Positions 44,439 to 55,481 of a stretch of 64,000 bases of DNA are shown here, piece by piece. This stretch comes from Taxillus chinensis (taxonomy: Eukaryota; Streptophyta; Magnoliopsida; Santalales; Loranthaceae), in the NCBI GenBank assembly GCA_023512835.1, contig CM042089.1, forward strand, positions 51,235,004 to 51,299,003. Reading direction: 5' to 3'. Position numbers and translations under genes: made by a program. How positions within the stretch are numbered: position 1 is the first letter of the stretch; each line of letters begins with the position of its first letter. The notes under the pieces were generated by a model. The model saw only the letters and a program-made list of their open reading frames with translations. It made no database searches and had not been told where the DNA came from.

Positions 44439-45353
44439 GTGCTAAGAAGCGTCCTGCATCTTCACTGCATCCACTTCCGGGAGTTACCATTCACAAACGC
44501 AACCGTTTCTCTCAGCCTAGCTCCTCTAGTGCAGCTCCTCCTTCCACCTCTCCATCAGCGGCTGACACCTTTCTCCCATCATATGTGGATCGTGATCCAC
44601 TTGATGTGGATGGAAGTGTTTTTCTCGAAATGTCTAAGTATGCCACATCCAATGCCCAGAGAAGATGTCTTTCTGACCTATACCCCTTCTCTCCTAAGGA
44701 CATTAAGACTCTGTTCCGAGAAGGGCCTATTCACCACAGAAGACATAGAGAACTTCTCTCGAGTAGTTAAGATGGAGATGAGGCTGTTTCTGTCCCTCTA
44801 CAATGATGGACATATATTTGATATTGTACCTTGTTGGTCTGAAGGATATCTTCGTGAAGTACCCTTCATCCGGACCTTCATCGACTGAACTGCTGGGGAC
44901 AGCAAACCATGGAAGAACCTTTCAATTGTCCTCATTTTGTACCGTATTTTGTCGCCGCACTTCGTGCTGGTTTCCTTCACGATTCACTCGAAGTAGTTGA
45001 TGCTGATTGATTCTCATCAGGTTGTGGATAACAACATAAAAAAGAATCAATGGGAACCTCTACGCCTCCGACTGACTGAAGCAGTGAAGCAATCCGCACT
45101 CTATGAAGAAATGGGCCTTACTCCCCTGGGTCCAAATGAAAAGCTGAAGCCGTCGGTCCGGAATAAGAAACAAGTGCCACAACAGTCTGATAGAGATAGC
45201 TGCGGAGCCTTTGTCTGCTTCTTCATCAAATTGCTCGTTCAAGTGAATAAGGGCTGGAACAACATCCGCAATCATACAATGGAGCAGACAATAGAGCTAA
45301 GGGAGAAAGCAGCAACAATGATCTTCAAGTATAGTAAGCCTTATGTACCTTAA
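44439..45353 (+). pseudogene. Ulp1-like (C48) cysteine protease domain in the Copia element
   Basis: Ulp1-family proteases cleave SUMO or related modifiers. One frame (stops at 44886-44888 and 44994-44996) runs from GLFTTEDIENFSRVVK through VPCWSEGYLREV to SPHFVLVSFTIHSK, LMLIDSHQ, VPQQSDRDSCGAFVCFFIKL and a C-terminal AATMIFKYSKPYVP. Candidate catalytic residues, all in this frame, are His (44958-44960), Asp (45009-45011), Gln (45183-45185 or 45180-45182) and Cys (45201-45203), in the order and spacing expected of Ulp1 domains; the usual His-Trp is His-Phe. Two stops and an upstream frameshift make it non-functional here. Ulp1-like genes are known passengers in plant Mutator-type elements; placement after Copia pol is unusual. 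Moderate confidence, from motif only. Confidence 0.65.
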
Positions 45354-45485
45354 AAAAAATTCTATATAAAGGCTGAATTGTAAGTTGTTGTTGCTTAATG
45401 AAAATGGAAGTTATTTCTTTTCTGTATACTATCTTTTGATGTACTTACCAGATCAGATAATAAAGGGGTTTGGCATATCCATAAT

Positions 45486-45495
45486 TGGGGGAGAT
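45486..45495 (+). promoter_or_regulatory. Copia polypurine tract
   Basis: TTGGGGGAGAT directly precedes the 3' LTR; typical plus-strand primer of SIRE-type Copia elements. Confidence 0.9.
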
Positions 45496-46777
45496 TGTTG
45501 GATCAAGTCCAGAATTTGGATGATGCAAATAAAACCCTATGTAATTTGATCTGAGACTTTTGTTGTTTCATTTTACGTTATTGCAGAAGATATGAACTTA
45601 ATCTGGACCTACACTCGTGTGAGCAAAACAAAGGACAGGATACATAATCCTAATCTGGACAAGAGTGAGTGTCATCAAATACTTGGTATATAACCAAGTC
45701 TTTACTTCATACGGAATAAGGATCATTTGTGCGGACTAATGAGTTAAAGCTACGGACTAAGGAATCTGCGCCTAACACTTTAAATGGACTAAGTCAAATA
45801 GATGCGGGGTAAGAATCCTAGTCTATAAGTCGCACGGAGTAACTCATAGTTATCACGGAGTAAAAAGGCGAAGTCTTCCACTCAAGCGAACTAATGAAAA
45901 GAAGCACGGAGTAAAGAATCCAAACTTGTTACTTTTGCAGAGTAAGGATGTGCTAATGCGGAGTAAGCCATCCGTTCCTTTAACTCATGCGGATTAAGAA
46001 AGCGCTGATGCGGAGTAAGCACTCCGACCTTCTCATTCATACGGAGTAAGGAAGTGCTGACACGGAATAAGAATTCCAGTACTGAATTGATATGGAGTAA
46101 GCATTCACTGACATGGAGTAAGGATCCAAGCTTAGTTAATATGGAGTAAAGAACCTTACATCAGATTAAAAAGACGCTGCTTCAACTTATCTCTTCGCAT
46201 TCAAAGTCACCAGTTCGCTGTTTCCCGATGTAAAACAAATTCGTTGAGAACCTAAAGCATCTTACACGTGGATCATCCGGATATGTGGACACAACTTAGC
46301 CTAAACTTGGGAACTCACAAACACACTTATGTTTTGCAAACCCAAGACCTTGAGCTCCACATCTGCAGCACTTAAGATAGAGAGGATTCCGAGGAACAGT
46401 CAATGTGCACATAGTCCAAAACAATAAGTTCTAAGACTATCTCTCAAGAATGTGTTATATATAATGTAAACCTTGTACATTAAAAAGAGTGATTAATGTT
46501 CGTGAGTTTTGTAAGAGGCTAGTGTGTGACTACATTGTAAACAGAGTGTTAGAGAGTTGTTAAGTATAACAAAAAGCTTTTCAAGCTTTAATCTACTTCC
46601 ATTTTGTTGTACTTATCATTTTGATAATAAAACAAAATACTTCCACTATCTGGTTATCTTCAGCATTGTTTTTATCTCTCAACCAGTTAGGTGTTGTGCC
46701 AAAGAGTAAGAAAAGAGTTTCGATAAGAGCCAATTCACCCCTCCCCCCCCCCCCCTCTAGGCTCCAAGGGACCAACA
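45496..46777 (+). repeat. 3' LTR of the Copia element
   Basis: TGTTGGATCAAGTCC...GGACCAACA, homologous to 27005-28322 and slightly shorter. A 13-C run at about 46744-46755. Followed by TSD ATAAG. Confidence 0.95.
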
Positions 46778-46782
46778 ATAAG

Positions 46783-47168
46783 TAGCATGCATCTCAGTTA
46801 AACAGACAAAAGTAATACCTAAATCAGTAGAAACAATGTAGGGTTGGTGAATTTGTGACCCTAGATACCTTAACTCTGAAATATCAAATCCAAAACAATC
46901 TCTGAATCATTAATTTCTAGAACATTAAAAACATTAGTTTATAAATTTAAAAACACAAAAAGTAAGCTAAAACATTTTCTAGGACTTGAGTAAATTGGTG
47001 ATTTGATTAAAAACTGGAAAACTTGGTTAATCCCTGTGGGTTCGACCCCTTACATACTGCTATGCTGAGTAGTTAAACTTTAAGGGAACTAAAACAATTA
47101 TAATTTTGAAGAGAAAATTAAGCGATAATAGTTGAACTAATTTAGTGAAGCTACAAATTTCTTCATCA
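46783..47168 (+). mobile_element. Athila-like 5' LTR, right piece
   Basis: Resumes after the Copia target duplication. It shares with the reverse solo LTR (41415-43183) the GGTGAATTTGTGACCCTAGA-like block and the terminal CCCTGTGGGTTCGACCCC block, and ends TCATCA next to an Asp-tRNA primer site. With 26406-27004 it gives about 1 kb of LTR. Confidence 0.85.
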
Positions 47169-47171
47169 AAT

Positions 47172-47189
47172 TGGCGCCATTGCCGGGGA
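47172..47189 (+). other. Athila primer-binding site (Asp tRNA)
   Basis: TGGCGCCATTGCCGGGGA, which differs by one base from the Asp-tRNA site used by Athila elements, 3 nt after the LTR. Confidence 0.9.
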
Positions 47190-47354
47190 TTCAACGGTTT
47201 ACTGGTTTTTACATCAACATTGGTTGAAATAGTATGAATTATGATTTTAGTACTTACGTTCTATCTCTTTTTGTATTGTACGGAGCTATTGAGGTGTGTT
47301 CTTGCTGTTTTGCAGGAGCGCACAATAGGTGTTTGAGAAAATTTCCAGTTGTGC

Positions 47355-48425
47355 ATGCGATGTAGAGAACTTGTGCCTTTTGATCCAGAACCTGAACGGA
47401 TTATCAAAAATTGTCATAGAGCAGCTAGGGAAGTTGCTAGAGAAGCTGAGGACGCTCTACAAGGCCTGGAAAACACACTTTCGGAATTGATGGCGGAGCA
47501 AAGACCTGAAGGCGGTGGACAGCAATAAGGGGCAACTTTCAATGGCCAATACCCTGAAGGGGAGTAACAGAACTATGCCCAGAACATTCCTGGACTACGC
47601 CAGGCCAACAACGTCCGACCACTGTTCTAGGATCCGACAAACACGAGTTCAAGCCAATAGTTTTGAATTAAAACTGGCACTCATCAATATGGTGTGCAAT
47701 AATGCCTTTGGAGGCACTGCAATAGATGATCCTCATCAACACTTGATGAAATTTTACCAGATGTGCGACACAATCAAGATAAACAATGTGTCTAATGAAA
47801 CCATAAAACTAAAACTTTTTTCCTTCTCCTTGAGGAATAAAGCACTTGGTTGGTTTAACAGCCTGCCAGCTGGTTCAATTTCTACTTGGGAGGAGATGCA
47901 AAATAAGTTCATGTCCAAATACTTTCCCCCTTACAAGGTTATACAACTAAGAGGAGAAATTAGCTGGTTCAGGCAAGATGAAATGGAAACTCTCCATGAG
48001 GCATGGGAGCGGTTTAAGGATTTAGTACGAAGGTGCCCAGAGCATGGACGGCCTTAATGGATTCAGATTGAGTCCTTTCACATAGGTTTGTAGTCTCATT
48101 CGCAAGATAAAGTCAACGCAGCTTCTGGAGGATGCTTAATGAACTTAGAACCCAATGCAGCAACTGATCTCCTGGAGAGACTATCACTAGTTGATTGGAA
48201 ATGGTCTAACGTAAGGGTTTCAAGGCCAAAGGAGAAGGCAGCCGTAGTAGATAATTCTTCCAATGATATGCAAGAACAAATCCGTGCTTTGGCCAAGAGA
48301 ATGGAGGTTTTGGCACTGAAGGTTGGAGAACAACAACAACCAGTCCCACAAGCACAAGACCAAGGCTGGAGCGAAGCAGGAGAAGCCAATTTTGTGGGAG
48401 GCAAGGGAATGTATCAGAAGTAACC
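47355..48425 (+). pseudogene. Athila-like gag
   Basis: A short first frame from 47355 (RELVPFDPEPERIIKN) stops at 47526 and continues after a frameshift in 47515-48054. That part carries the Athila retrotrans_gag signature: ANSFELKLALINMV, FGGTAIDDPHQHLMKF, CDTIKINNVS, LKLFSFSLRNKALGWFNSLP, STWEEMQNKFMSKYFPP, EAWERFKDLVRRCP. A stop at 48055 is followed by VNAASGGCLMN, AATDLLERL and a MQEQIRALAKRMEVL heptad segment up to 48423. Gag forms the virus-like particle that packages element RNA. Several stops and shifts make it inactive. Confidence 0.9.
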
Positions 48426-49106
48426 CCATTACCCACAACAGCAAAGCAACAGCTATCAACCACAAGGCTCAGGGTACAATAACCAACAACAACAATAGGG
48501 TTTTCAGAAAACCCAAAATAGAGTGGGCAAGACCTTAGTGCCTTATAAGTATATACCACTAAAGAGGAGGCAAAATCCCTATGCCCCTGATAACTTCCTT
48601 CAAGAGCAGCCCAGCACTCCAGCTCCACAACGGTTTGAGACTCCTCCACAGCAGCAATATCGTCCACATCATTATCCAGCTGAGGATGTAGCAACCAAGA
48701 AGGATGTGGGAGAATTAAAAGAAAAAGTGGGCAGCCTGGAGTCTTCCCTAAAAAACATGGAAAAATTATTAGTAAGCATGGCCTAGAATACCAATAAAGG
48801 GTGTCATCTAAATCCTTCCCAAGTGACACTGAAGTCAATCCCAAGGAAAGCTGCAAGGCCATAACCGTAAGAAGTGGCAAGGGCTTGAAGGAAGCTGAGG
48901 AGCCCAAGAAGAGAACTAATCAAAGTGAACAGAGCCAACCCTTAGTGGCTGAAAATGGGAAAAAGAAAGTAGATACAGAGGCGGAGTTGGTGGCTAAGCA
49001 CGATCAGCAACCAACAAAAATACAAGTCGTAACTCAACCTACCGGGAAAGAAGTGAATGAACAAAGGCCAAAAGAGAGGAGGCCCACTATGCTATTTCCT
49101 TAATGG
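48426..49106 (+). pseudogene. Athila gag-protease linker
   Basis: Gln/Pro-rich sequence in three frames (for example PQQQYRPHHYP at about 48640), then a KEKVGSLESSLKNMEKLLVS coiled-coil segment to 48786. It continues in a different frame with charged residues (48801-49103). Frame changes show decay; no enzyme motif. Confidence 0.7.
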
Positions 49107-49887
49107 ATGAGGAACCAAAGGGGTGAGGAAGAGTATGAGCGTTTCCTGAATATGTTCAAGCGGTTAGAGATTAATATCCCATTCTTGGAAGCTTTGGAGC
49201 AGATGCCCAGGTATAGGAAATATATAAAAGATTTTGTGATGGAGACAAGTAAGTACGAGGACCACGAGATGGTTGTTGTCACTAATGAGGTGAGTAGCGT
49301 GGTTCAGAGAAATTTGCCCATTAAGCATAAAGATCCGGGCAGCTTCAATCTCCCTTGCGTGATAAGAGATGCACCACAGCAGCAAGCCCTCTGTGATTTA
49401 GGGGCCAGTATCAACTTAATTTCATTTTCCTTGTACAAGCAACTTGGGCTCAAGGGAATGAAGCCTACTTCCATATCATTGTAGTCTGCGGACCGGTCCA
49501 CTGGAAGACCTGAAGGGATTATTGGAGATGTGTTAGTAAAGGTGGGCTCCTTTATTTTTCCAGCAGACTTTGTGGTTTTGGAAATGGAAGAAGATAGAGG
49601 AGTCCAGCTCCTCTTAGGAAGACCATTTCTAAGAACAGGGTGTGCACTGATAGATGTGGCTCAAGGGCAGCTAACCTTGAGAATTAATGAAGATACCCTA
49701 GTCTTCCACATGGGGAAGGCTTTACAAGGACCAGGGGAGGAGGACTGCCTTTGGGTTGAAGACTTTGAGGACTTAGTGGAAGAATTCTTGGGAGAAGGAA
49801 TGAACACAGAAAGTGGTGGAGTGCTCCATCTTGCAAAAGCTCAACAAGATGAGGAAATGGACTTGATAACTGAGGAGAATGAGCAAA
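49107..49887 (+). pseudogene. Athila-like aspartic protease region
   Basis: Starts EEEYERFLNMFKRLEINIPF, the typical Athila pre-protease block. The protease follows with GSFNLPCVIRD and active-site motif ALCDLGASINLI (DLGA in place of DTGA, as is common in Athila). After an in-frame TAG (49482-49484) come ADRSTGRPEGIIGDVLVKVG, FPADFVVLEME and LLLGRPFLRT. The enzyme would cut the Gag-Pol precursor. It is cut at 49887 by a solo LTR before reaching RT. Confidence 0.92.
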
Positions 49888-50401
49888 TGTCACGCCCCGG
49901 ATTTCCAACCCGAGGAAACCAGTACGTGACTCCCCATTCACCCACACGGAGGGCAATGGGGTTAGATTACTGGATGCCACACAAGCAAGTCTAACAATTG
50001 CAATAAATCAAATAAGCCACATCTTTATTTAATTCCAAAACATCAAAGGTTCACAAAACAACCAAGTCCCTGATTACAGTTCAATCCCTTAGTACATTCC
50101 CCTCCTTGGGGTTACATAAATCATAAAAGTACATTACTGAAATGAACAATAAAGTGGAGAGGGTCTTCCACCTTGGTGTATCCACCTAACACCTGTAAGT
50201 CCCCTGGAAAAGAAGCAAACACAAAGGGAGGGGTGAGCAACCACGGCTCGGTAGGGATCAAGTCTCCCCAACCCATCCCATGTTCCTAGCATCTACATGC
50301 CATGTGTACAAGTGCGGTGTTGTGTTACAATAATTTCAACAAACATAATAAAAACCACATCAATTACAACCTTCCACTGCCACAGGCTAACACTTTATCC
50401 A

Positions 50402-50556
50402 CAAGTGATTTAACCGCCTCTTCAGGCCAAGTGATTTAACCGCCTCTTCAGGCCAAGTGATTTAACCGCCTCTTCAGGCCAAGTGATTTAACCGCCTCTT
50501 CGGGCCACTGGTTTAACCGCCTCTCAGGCAAAGTTGTTTAACCGCCTCTTCAGGCC
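50402..50556 (-). repeat. 26-bp minisatellite in LTR
   Basis: About six units of GATTTAACCGCCTCTTCAGG plus CCAAGT; exact 26-bp period at first, less regular towards 50556. Confidence 0.93.
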
Positions 50557-51160
50557 AGATACCACAATCAAGCACACCACACACCATGGTCACTCAAGCA
50601 TACAACCAAACACTTGGTGTGCACCCGTTCACAAGCGCACAAACCCGGCCATTCAGGCCATAGAGCAAACATCCAGATACATACATACACTAAACCACAA
50701 GTCCAGTCACCCGGACATAATACCAAACACATAATGGGCATACACACACAGCTAAGTTCACACAGGCATTTCATCAAACATGTAGCAGGCATGTCATACA
50801 GGCATTTTATCAAACACTTTTCATGCATCACACAAACACCAGAACACCAAAATCGCCATTGAAGGCCAACATTCATATAGGAGGTCACACCTATATGAAT
50901 TTACATATAAATAATATAACAGATATAACTCATATTCTGCCCTAGGACCATAGGACAGAGGAGGACTTAGGAAGAACAGAATCCCTACCTTAAAACAGAT
51001 CTTCCTTGCTCCCGCGCTAAACGCCGTCCTCCCCACGCAAGATGCTCCTGGCGAAGAACCGGTAACTCCCCTTCCTTCTCTCTCTCAGCTCTCTCTCTCT
51101 CTACGACGGCCGCAGCGAAGTGAAGAGAACCCTAAACCTAAAACAGAGGGCTTCTCCTCC

Positions 51161-51235
51161 TTATATAGACAACACAACATCAAAACGACGTAGTTTTGAT
51201 TAAGTAATCCCGCATCAAAACGACGTAGTTTTGAT
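51161..51235 (-). promoter_or_regulatory. Minus-strand LTR promoter: two ACGT dyads and TATA box
   Basis: Dyads with core AAAACGACGTAGTTTT at 51179-51200 and 51214-51235 (35 bp apart); TATA box (plus TTATATAG) at 51161-51168. Confidence 0.72.
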
Positions 51236-51364
51236 CACACAAGTTAGCACCTTTTCGCACCCCTATAGGCCAAAATACTCAGAATTTCAACATGGTCCTT
51301 TGGAGAAAGTTCCTTAGAATGTCAAAACCAAGGGAACCATGCAAAAATATGCCTGCACGCCAAT

Positions 51365-51496
51365 TTGCACGTGAATTCCCCAATTCACGTGCAACTCCAT
51401 ATGCACTCCAAATGCTTTCAAACTTCACCCCTAGCCTCCTTGCATCATTTAGAAGACAACCACACTTGCACGTGAATTGGACCCATATCACGTGCA
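51365..51496. repeat. Two G-box hairpins in LTR U3
   Basis: 51365-51394: perfect 13-nt arms TTGCACGTGAATT / AATTCACGTGCAA with a CCCC loop. 51467-51496: arms TGCACGTGAATTGG / CCATATCACGTGCA, two mismatches. Homologous to 1838-1969. Confidence 0.85.
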
Positions 51497-51671
51497 CCTC
51501 ACATACATGTCCATTTGGCCTGAAACTTCTGTGGTAGATAGAGGACACCATTCTAAGCATCTTTCCTTTTGCACGTGAATTCATTGGAGTCCATTTACTA
51601 GGTCAAAATCTAGAAAAACTCTACTCAGGAGGCAAAACTGACTAACTCGAGGTACGGGTCCTTACAGCAAA

Positions 51672-52615
51672 CATCAAGCCCGCTGGAGCAAGCATAGGAG
51701 GAGAAGGAAGAGGACACAAGTCCAGCTCTAGAACTGAAGGAGCTACATGGACACCTAAGGTATGAGTTCTTAGACTCTACAAATAACTTCCCTGTTATTG
51801 TTGCTGCTAATTTAAATGATATGGAGTGTGCTCAACTATTAGAAATCCTTAGGAAACACAAAAAGGCCCTCGGGTGGAACATTGAAGACATTAGAGGTAT
51901 AAGTCAAAGGATTTGTATGCACAAAATTCTGATGAATGATGAATGCAAACCCACAACAGAAAGACAAAGAAGATTAAACCCTGCCATGAAAGAAGTAGTA
52001 AGAAAAGAGATTCTTAAATGGAAAACTACAGGTATAATTTATGATATTTCAGATAGTGAGTGGGTAAGTCCTTTACATTGCGTGCCAAAGAAGAGAGGCA
52101 CGACTGTAATTAAAAATGAAAAAAATGAACTAATTCCGTCCAGGTCTGTGACTGGATAGAGAGTGTGTGTTGACTATAGAAAGCTGAATAAGGCCACAAG
52201 GAAGGATCACTTTCCCCTTCCTTTCATTGACCAGATGTTGGATAGGTTAGCTGGCTATAGTCACTACTACTTCCTAGATCGATACTCCGGATATAATCAG
52301 ATAATGGTTAAGCCCGATGACAAAGAAAAGACCACTTTCACATGCCCCTTCAGCACCTTTGCCTTCAGAAGGATGCCATTCGGGTTATATAATGCACTTG
52401 CCACATTTCAGAGGTGCATGATGGCTATATTTCAAGGTTTGGTGGAGGAAATCATGGAGGTTTTCATGGATGACTTTTCGGTGTTTGGATCCTCCTACCA
52501 ACAGTGTTTGCGAAATTTAGATGTGGTCTTAGAAAGATGTGAGGAGAAAGAACTAGTCCTCAACTGGGAGAAATGTCATTTTAGGATGAATTAGGGGATA
52601 GTTCTAGGGCATAAG
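51672..52615 (+). pseudogene. Athila-like reverse transcriptase
   Basis: Resumes after the solo LTR. Pre-RT block LRYEFLDSTNNFPVIV and ALGWNIEDIRGIS; then RRLNPAMKEVVRKEILKW, SEWVSPLHCVPKK, a TAG at 52157-52159, VCVDYRKLNKATRKDHFPLP, FIDQMLDRLAGY, LDRYSGYNQI (usual Gly is Arg), FAFRRMPFGLYNA and the catalytic block FMDDFSVFG (about 52463). Another TAG stands at 52592-52594. RT copies element RNA into cDNA primed by tRNA-Asp. All pieces are in one frame; only stops break it. Confidence 0.95.
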
Positions 52616-53290
52616 GTGTCCTCACAAGGTTTGGAGGTGGACAAGGCAAAAATCTCCACTATTGAAACTTTGCCACCTCCAACAAATGAAAAAGGGGTGA
52701 GAAGCTTCCTTGGCCATGCTGGATTTTATAGAAGATTCATCAAGGACTTCTCTAAAATTGCAAAACTCCTGATCAGGCTATTAGATAAGGACATAAACTT
52801 TGAGTTTGATAAAGATTGTTTAAAAGCTTTTAATGTCCTCAAGGATAAGCTAGTCACTGCACCTGTGATAGTCACACCAGATTGGGAATAGCCTTTCGAG
52901 CTAATATGTGACGCAAGTGATTATGCCGTGGGGGTAGTCTTAGGGCAAAGAAGAGATAAGGTGTTTAGGGTCATTTACTATGCTAGTAAAGCCGTTGATG
53001 AAGCCCAACAAAACTACACCACCACAGAGAAGGAGCTGCTGGCAGTGGTCTACGGTTGTAACAAATTTAGGCCTTACCTTTTTAGGTCCAAGGTGGTTGT
53101 GTATACTGACCATGCAGCTCTTAAATATTTGTTTGACAAAAAGGAAGCTGAGCCGCGATTGCTTAGATGGGTTCTCCTTCTACAAGAGTTTGATTTAGAA
53201 ATTAGAGACATGAAGGGCACCCTGAACACTATGGCTGATCACCTCTCCCATGTGGCGAATGCACCAAAGTCTCTACCTATAATGACTTCC
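52616..53290 (+). pseudogene. Athila-like RT thumb/connection and RNase H
   Basis: Continues the RT frame: IETLPPPTNEKGVRSFLGHAGF, YRRFIKDFSKIA, a TAG at 52889-52891, then RNase H with [41 protein letters not shown] and the ADHLSHV end. Catalytic Asp, Glu and Asp are visible (about 52909, 53026, 53106). RNase H removes the RNA strand during cDNA synthesis. A frameshift occurs near 53277. Confidence 0.94.
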
Positions 53291-53593
53291 CGGATGAGAA
53301 GGTGCTTGAGGTGGGCCAGCTTCCTTGGTTTGATGACATAGCAAACTACTTAGCTGCTAGATTTATACCTATGGTGTTTGATTATCACCAGAGGAAAAGG
53401 TTTATCTCTAATGCTTAGAGATATATTTGGGATGATCCCATTCTTTACTGATGGTGCGGTGATCAAATTGTTAGACGGTGTGTCCCCAATGAGGAGATTA
53501 ACGACATAGTGCATCACTGCCATGCTTCTGATTATGGGGGCCACTTTGGAGTTCAAAGAACGGTGGCCAAGATTAGGCAATGTGGGTTTTATT
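53291..53593 (+). pseudogene. Athila-like integrase N-terminus (zinc-binding part)
   Basis: After the frameshift: [67 protein letters not shown]. The His-His half of the HHCC zinc finger is HHCH...GGHFG. Two stops (TAG 53416-53418, TGA 53449-53451). Interrupted at 53593 by the family Z element; the frame resumes at 63243. Confidence 0.9.
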
Positions 53594-53859
53594 TGTAAGA
53601 CCCGCAAAATTTTTAGCTATTTAAGTTCTTACTTAAAGAGTAATAATAATAAAATAATAATAATGTTATTGTTAACAATAGTTAGAAAGGATATTTTAGA
53701 TATTATCACGATAAAAATAAGCACCCAATATAGTCATTCAAATAGCATGTGATAAGTAGCCGTTATGAATAGTATCCGTTTGGACTTCCATAAATAGGTA
53801 TGAGCATGAGATTTTATTTATAAGAAAGTATAGAAGTAAGAAGAATAATAATAAGAGTT

Positions 53860-54141
53860 ATGGCATCAAGTTCTCAAGTACCGCCATCCGAGAATAGTTA
53901 CGCGATGAAGATCGGCGAGCAATACGACTTGAAGTTACAAAGCTATGCTTTGCTATAGATGAGCTAAATGCTCGTGTCCAATGGCGCAATATAATGCAAC
54001 GAGATACGGGGAGAAGTTTGAGGTTATTCGTGCGACAACCACGACAATGTTAGCCTAAGGGTTATGCAGCTCTCTCCCGAAGCACAACACGTCTTACGCA
54101 CATACGCTAATATAATTCAAGAAATTTTACGAAGGCCATAG
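53860..54141 (+). pseudogene. U3-encoded small ORF, 5' LTR copy
   Basis: An ATG (MASSSQVPP) opens a frame equivalent to the better copy in the 3' LTR. Codons for ELNARVQW, EVIRATTTTML and a TAG at 54139-54141 can be followed across frames. Single-base indels break it. About 92 codons if continuous. Function unknown. Confidence 0.5.
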
Positions 54142-54986
54142 AATATGATATTAATGTTTATGTTTAGGATTATAATATTTTATGTTATAATGTTATCTTA
54201 CTTTATTGTTTATTGATTATGCAATTATATTATTTTATCCGCATAAATATTAAATATGTTATAAAAAAATTAATAATAAAAATAATTTCTTATATGTCAT
54301 AAAAAATTTTAGATGCTATATATTATGTCATTTAGTTTCTTAAACCAAATTACTATGGGTAGGTAAGTATTACAAGCCTTAACTTTACCAAAAGTATAAA
54401 ACATAGGTAAGGCCCAAAAAATTTGAATGAGGCAGATTCTGGAGGTCCCATTCAAAATTCATAACTTGAGTTATATAGATCCAATTGACATAAAACCAAA
54501 TCCCATTTGTTCATTTATGACTTAGCTAAAACGTGTAAAAATTTCAGAATTTAATATGAAGCCAATCAATTCCAGAATTTAAAATACTACACATAGGTTT
54601 AGTATGAACGGGTAAACATTTTAGTATGACCTTAAAATTCAATAACTTTTGTTATACATATTCAAAAAATTATAAAATTGATACCCATTTGTAGATATTT
54701 GAGTTAGTAATGCAATACAATTGGCCATTTGTCAAAAACTACAAAATTAAAAAACGTTATAATTGAATTAGTAGGGAGTACACCAATGTGGACTTTTGAT
54801 GCCAAAGGAACCTTCTAGGTTGAAAAGTCTTAAAACATTTTTTAAATGGTATGAGAAGATACCCACGTTTTAAGAGAGGATAATAGGAATAAAATAAAGT
54901 ATTTTATATATTTTACATAATTTAATTTGATGCCAAAGTCAAATTCATACACTACTTTCACACTACACACCTACCACCATCCTTGC

Positions 54987-54994
54987 CTATATAA
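54987..54994 (+). promoter_or_regulatory. TATA box of family Z 5' LTR
   Basis: CTATATAAGG followed about 30 bp later by the CTCCTCTTAAGC leader. The expected transcription start is near 55020. Confidence 0.65.
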
Positions 54995-55151
54995 GGAGTG
55001 TCTTGCCTCTCCTCTTAAGCACAAATCCCTCAAGCCACACCACGAAATTTCCCTCTCAAAACACTCCCTTAAGCCCTCTTAACATCCCAAATACTCTACT
55101 CAAATCCTCTTTTGCTTTTGGTACTTACCAAGCGTCGAAGTTCTACGAAAG

Positions 55152-55442
55152 GTAATACTTAAGATTTTTGAAATTTTTAAGTCGCTTCTTATTTATTATG
55201 TAGATCTATATGGTTGGTTTTACCACCTCATATATACTATATTCATGGTTGGTTTTACCACCTTACATATGTTATTTATATGATTAGTTGTACCACCTGT
55301 ATATACATACATGGTTGGCCTTGCCACCTCATATACATACGTGTAATTATTTTAAATTATAGTATTTTATCATAGCGTTGTCATTCTATAATTCAAGTGA
55401 AAAGATGAGAATATTAACTTATGTTTTTATTTTTATTTTAAG
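55152..55442 (+). other. Intron-like segment in the LTR leader
   Basis: AAAG/GTAATA donor-like sequence at 55151/55152 and TTTATTTTAAG acceptor-like at 55442, T-rich between, with the ATG of the LTR ORF 39 bp downstream. Preserved in the 3' LTR. Unproven. Confidence 0.35.
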
Positions 55443-55481
55443 GTTCTAGATATCGGAAGATTGTAAGGAACGACTTCCAAA

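Larger units (their letters stand above)
40874..44770 (+). pseudogene. N-terminal and linker part of the extra coding region, split by a solo LTR
   Basis: Starts MAPKLSFSGVNPGHLVGW, followed by LIDDITEYYQRIRC and a Pro run encoded by a poly-C tract (41148-41161) where the frame ends. Further homologous frames continue to 41414. After the solo Athila LTR, sequence resumes at 43189; the long frame 43787-44770 (328 codons) is rich in Ala, Ser, Pro and Thr, has a region of hydrophobic/heptad-like spacing (AQISAIAAKVDTLGAQLLSALTDSS, cited as AQISAIAAKVDT...), a KKRP basic motif and ends in a segment (FLEMSKYATSNAQRRCLSDL) leading into the protease part by a frameshift near 44725. Function of this part is unknown. 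It is in sense with Copia, and its high GC content suggests a different origin. Confidence 0.6.
27005..46777 (+). mobile_element. SIRE/Maximus-like Ty1/Copia retrotransposon with nested insertions
   Basis: Bounded by direct LTRs (27005-28322 and 45496-46777; TGTTGG...CCAACA) and a perfect ATAAG target duplication (27000-27004 and 46778-46782). Internal order: initiator-Met primer site, gag, family A element (30120-39060), the last codons of RNase H, a non-coding spacer, a Ulp1-like extra coding region split by a solo Athila LTR, polypurine tract, 3' LTR. Protease, integrase and most of RT/RNase H are deleted together with the 3' end of the nested family A element. Gag style and an extra ORF after pol fit the SIRE (Sirevirus) lineage. 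The LTRs differ by roughly 4% in the first 120 bp I compared by eye. Confidence 0.92.
49888..51666 (-). mobile_element. Solo LTR, family A, reverse orientation, in Athila pol
   Basis: TSD GCAAA at 49883-49887 and 51667-51671. Plus strand starts TGTCACGCCCCGGATTTCC and ends TACGGGTCCTTACA. Similar to 315-2139. Minus-strand promoter, two hairpins and a 26-bp minisatellite are present (listed separately). A CT run at 51072-51101 is its GA-rich leader. No internal part is left. Confidence 0.96.

Noticed and set aside
47030..47060. GGGTTCGACCCC as the T-arm of a tRNA gene.
   Set aside because: No acceptor stem or anticodon arm around it; the block is the conserved end of Athila-type LTRs.
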